In this document: piece after piece, positions 63,943-64,000 of the stretch
Layout of the letters: the number at the start of each line of letters is the position of its first letter
Numbering within the stretch: position 1 is the first letter of the stretch
NCBI RefSeq assembly: GCF_002754375.1
Contig: NZ_PEFF01000001.1
Coordinates: 1,116,001-1,180,000 of the forward strand
Direction: 5' to 3'
Origin: Variovorax sp. 54
Lineage (GTDB): Bacteria > Pseudomonadota > Gammaproteobacteria > Burkholderiales > Burkholderiaceae_C
DNA: 64,000 nucleotides
Made by a program: the position numbers and the translations under genes
Notes under the pieces: generated by a model
Seen by the model: only the letters and a program-made list of their open reading frames with translations
Databases searched by the model: none
Told to the model about the DNA's origin: nothing

Positions 63943-64000
63943 ATGAAGAAAATGAAACTCGTGATGGTCGGCAACGGCATGGCCGGCGTGCGCACGCTCG
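63943..64000 (+). CDS. nirB: Assimilatory nitrite reductase large subunit NirB (5' end only)
   Basis: Nineteen codons are in the window: MKKMKLVMVGNGMAGVRTL. GNGMAG is the FAD-binding GxGxxG start of NirB and this N-terminus is nearly invariant in the family. A GAAAGGT ribosome site precedes it by 8 nt. Divergent from the PP2C-kinase gene (64 bp). The rest of the gene, and probably nirD and the nitrate reductase, lie beyond the right edge. Confidence 0.85.
   Translation, partial: MKKMKLVMVGNGMAGVRTL

Overview
The window is 64 kb of high-GC, gene-dense DNA. It looks like the chromosome of a Comamonadaceae betaproteobacterium, most likely Variovorax or a close relative. That is inferred from the nuoA-N operon ending in a DUF2818 gene, the emrRAB-type efflux operon with an outer-membrane factor, the paired liv genes, the GC-rich intergenic repeats and the protein sequences. 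No rRNA, phage, plasmid or CRISPR signature was seen, and one tRNA is present.

Layout. (1) 1-5181, minus strand: an STN+TonB-C periplasmic protein, an ECF sigma factor, a FecR-like anti-sigma factor and a large two-partner-secretion haemagglutinin that runs off the left edge. Together they form a cell-surface-signalling module resembling the PUMA3/Vre system of Pseudomonas. (2) 5252-11667: an Ntn-hydrolase acylase lipoprotein, a PLP enzyme of the cysteine synthase family, a CrtC/AttH-like lipocalin protein, an orphan lipoprotein, a small membrane protein and a cupin. (3) 11820-17771: a complete branched-chain amino acid ABC transporter (livG-livF-livK-livK-livH-livM) with two tandem paralogous binding proteins. 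(4) 18116-19324: an AGE-family sugar epimerase/isomerase. (5) 19376-24357: marR - outer membrane factor - emrA - emrB, with a consensus sigma70 promoter overlapping a palindrome and almost no 5' leader. (6) 24436-27353: an ABC exporter, a DUF1178 protein and a NUDIX ADP-sugar hydrolase. (7) 27359-42301: the whole complex I operon nuoABCDEFGHIJKLMN plus a DUF2818 gene. Upstream of it lie tRNA-Leu(GAG), secG, tpiA, a quinone oxidoreductase, pnp and rpsO, all on the minus strand. (8) 47685-53626: a DMT exporter, an AraC regulator, an aminotransferase broken by a palindromic repeat, a periplasmic binding protein, a small heat-shock protein and an alpha/beta hydrolase. (9) 53562-54623: tsaD. (10) 54724-64000: a nitrate assimilation locus with nasR, nrtABC, a second ANTAR protein, a nitrate MFS transporter, a PP2C-kinase fusion and the start of nirB.

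The nitrate locus is the most information-rich part. Sequences matching -24/-12 sigma54 promoters stand before nasR, nrtA and the MFS transporter gene. An NtrC-type palindrome lies about 125 bp upstream of the predicted nrtA start point. The nrtA leader can form two hexaloop hairpins with A at loop position 1 and G at position 4. The second of these is mutually exclusive with an intrinsic terminator, which is the architecture expected of an ANTAR-protein RNA target. The transporter leader starts with the same kind of hairpin. Two different ANTAR proteins are encoded here: a NIT-ANTAR protein (NasR) and an unusual receiver-like/ANTAR/tandem-PilJ protein carrying a NarX-like P-box in a soluble context. 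Nitrogen limitation (sigma54/NtrC) and nitrate (ANTAR antitermination) therefore probably act together on these operons.

Small palindromic repeats are scattered through the window. Two near-identical copies sit inside the liv and nuo operons, one lies in frame in nrtB, one disrupts the aminotransferase, and a MITE-like AT-rich element follows the heat-shock gene.
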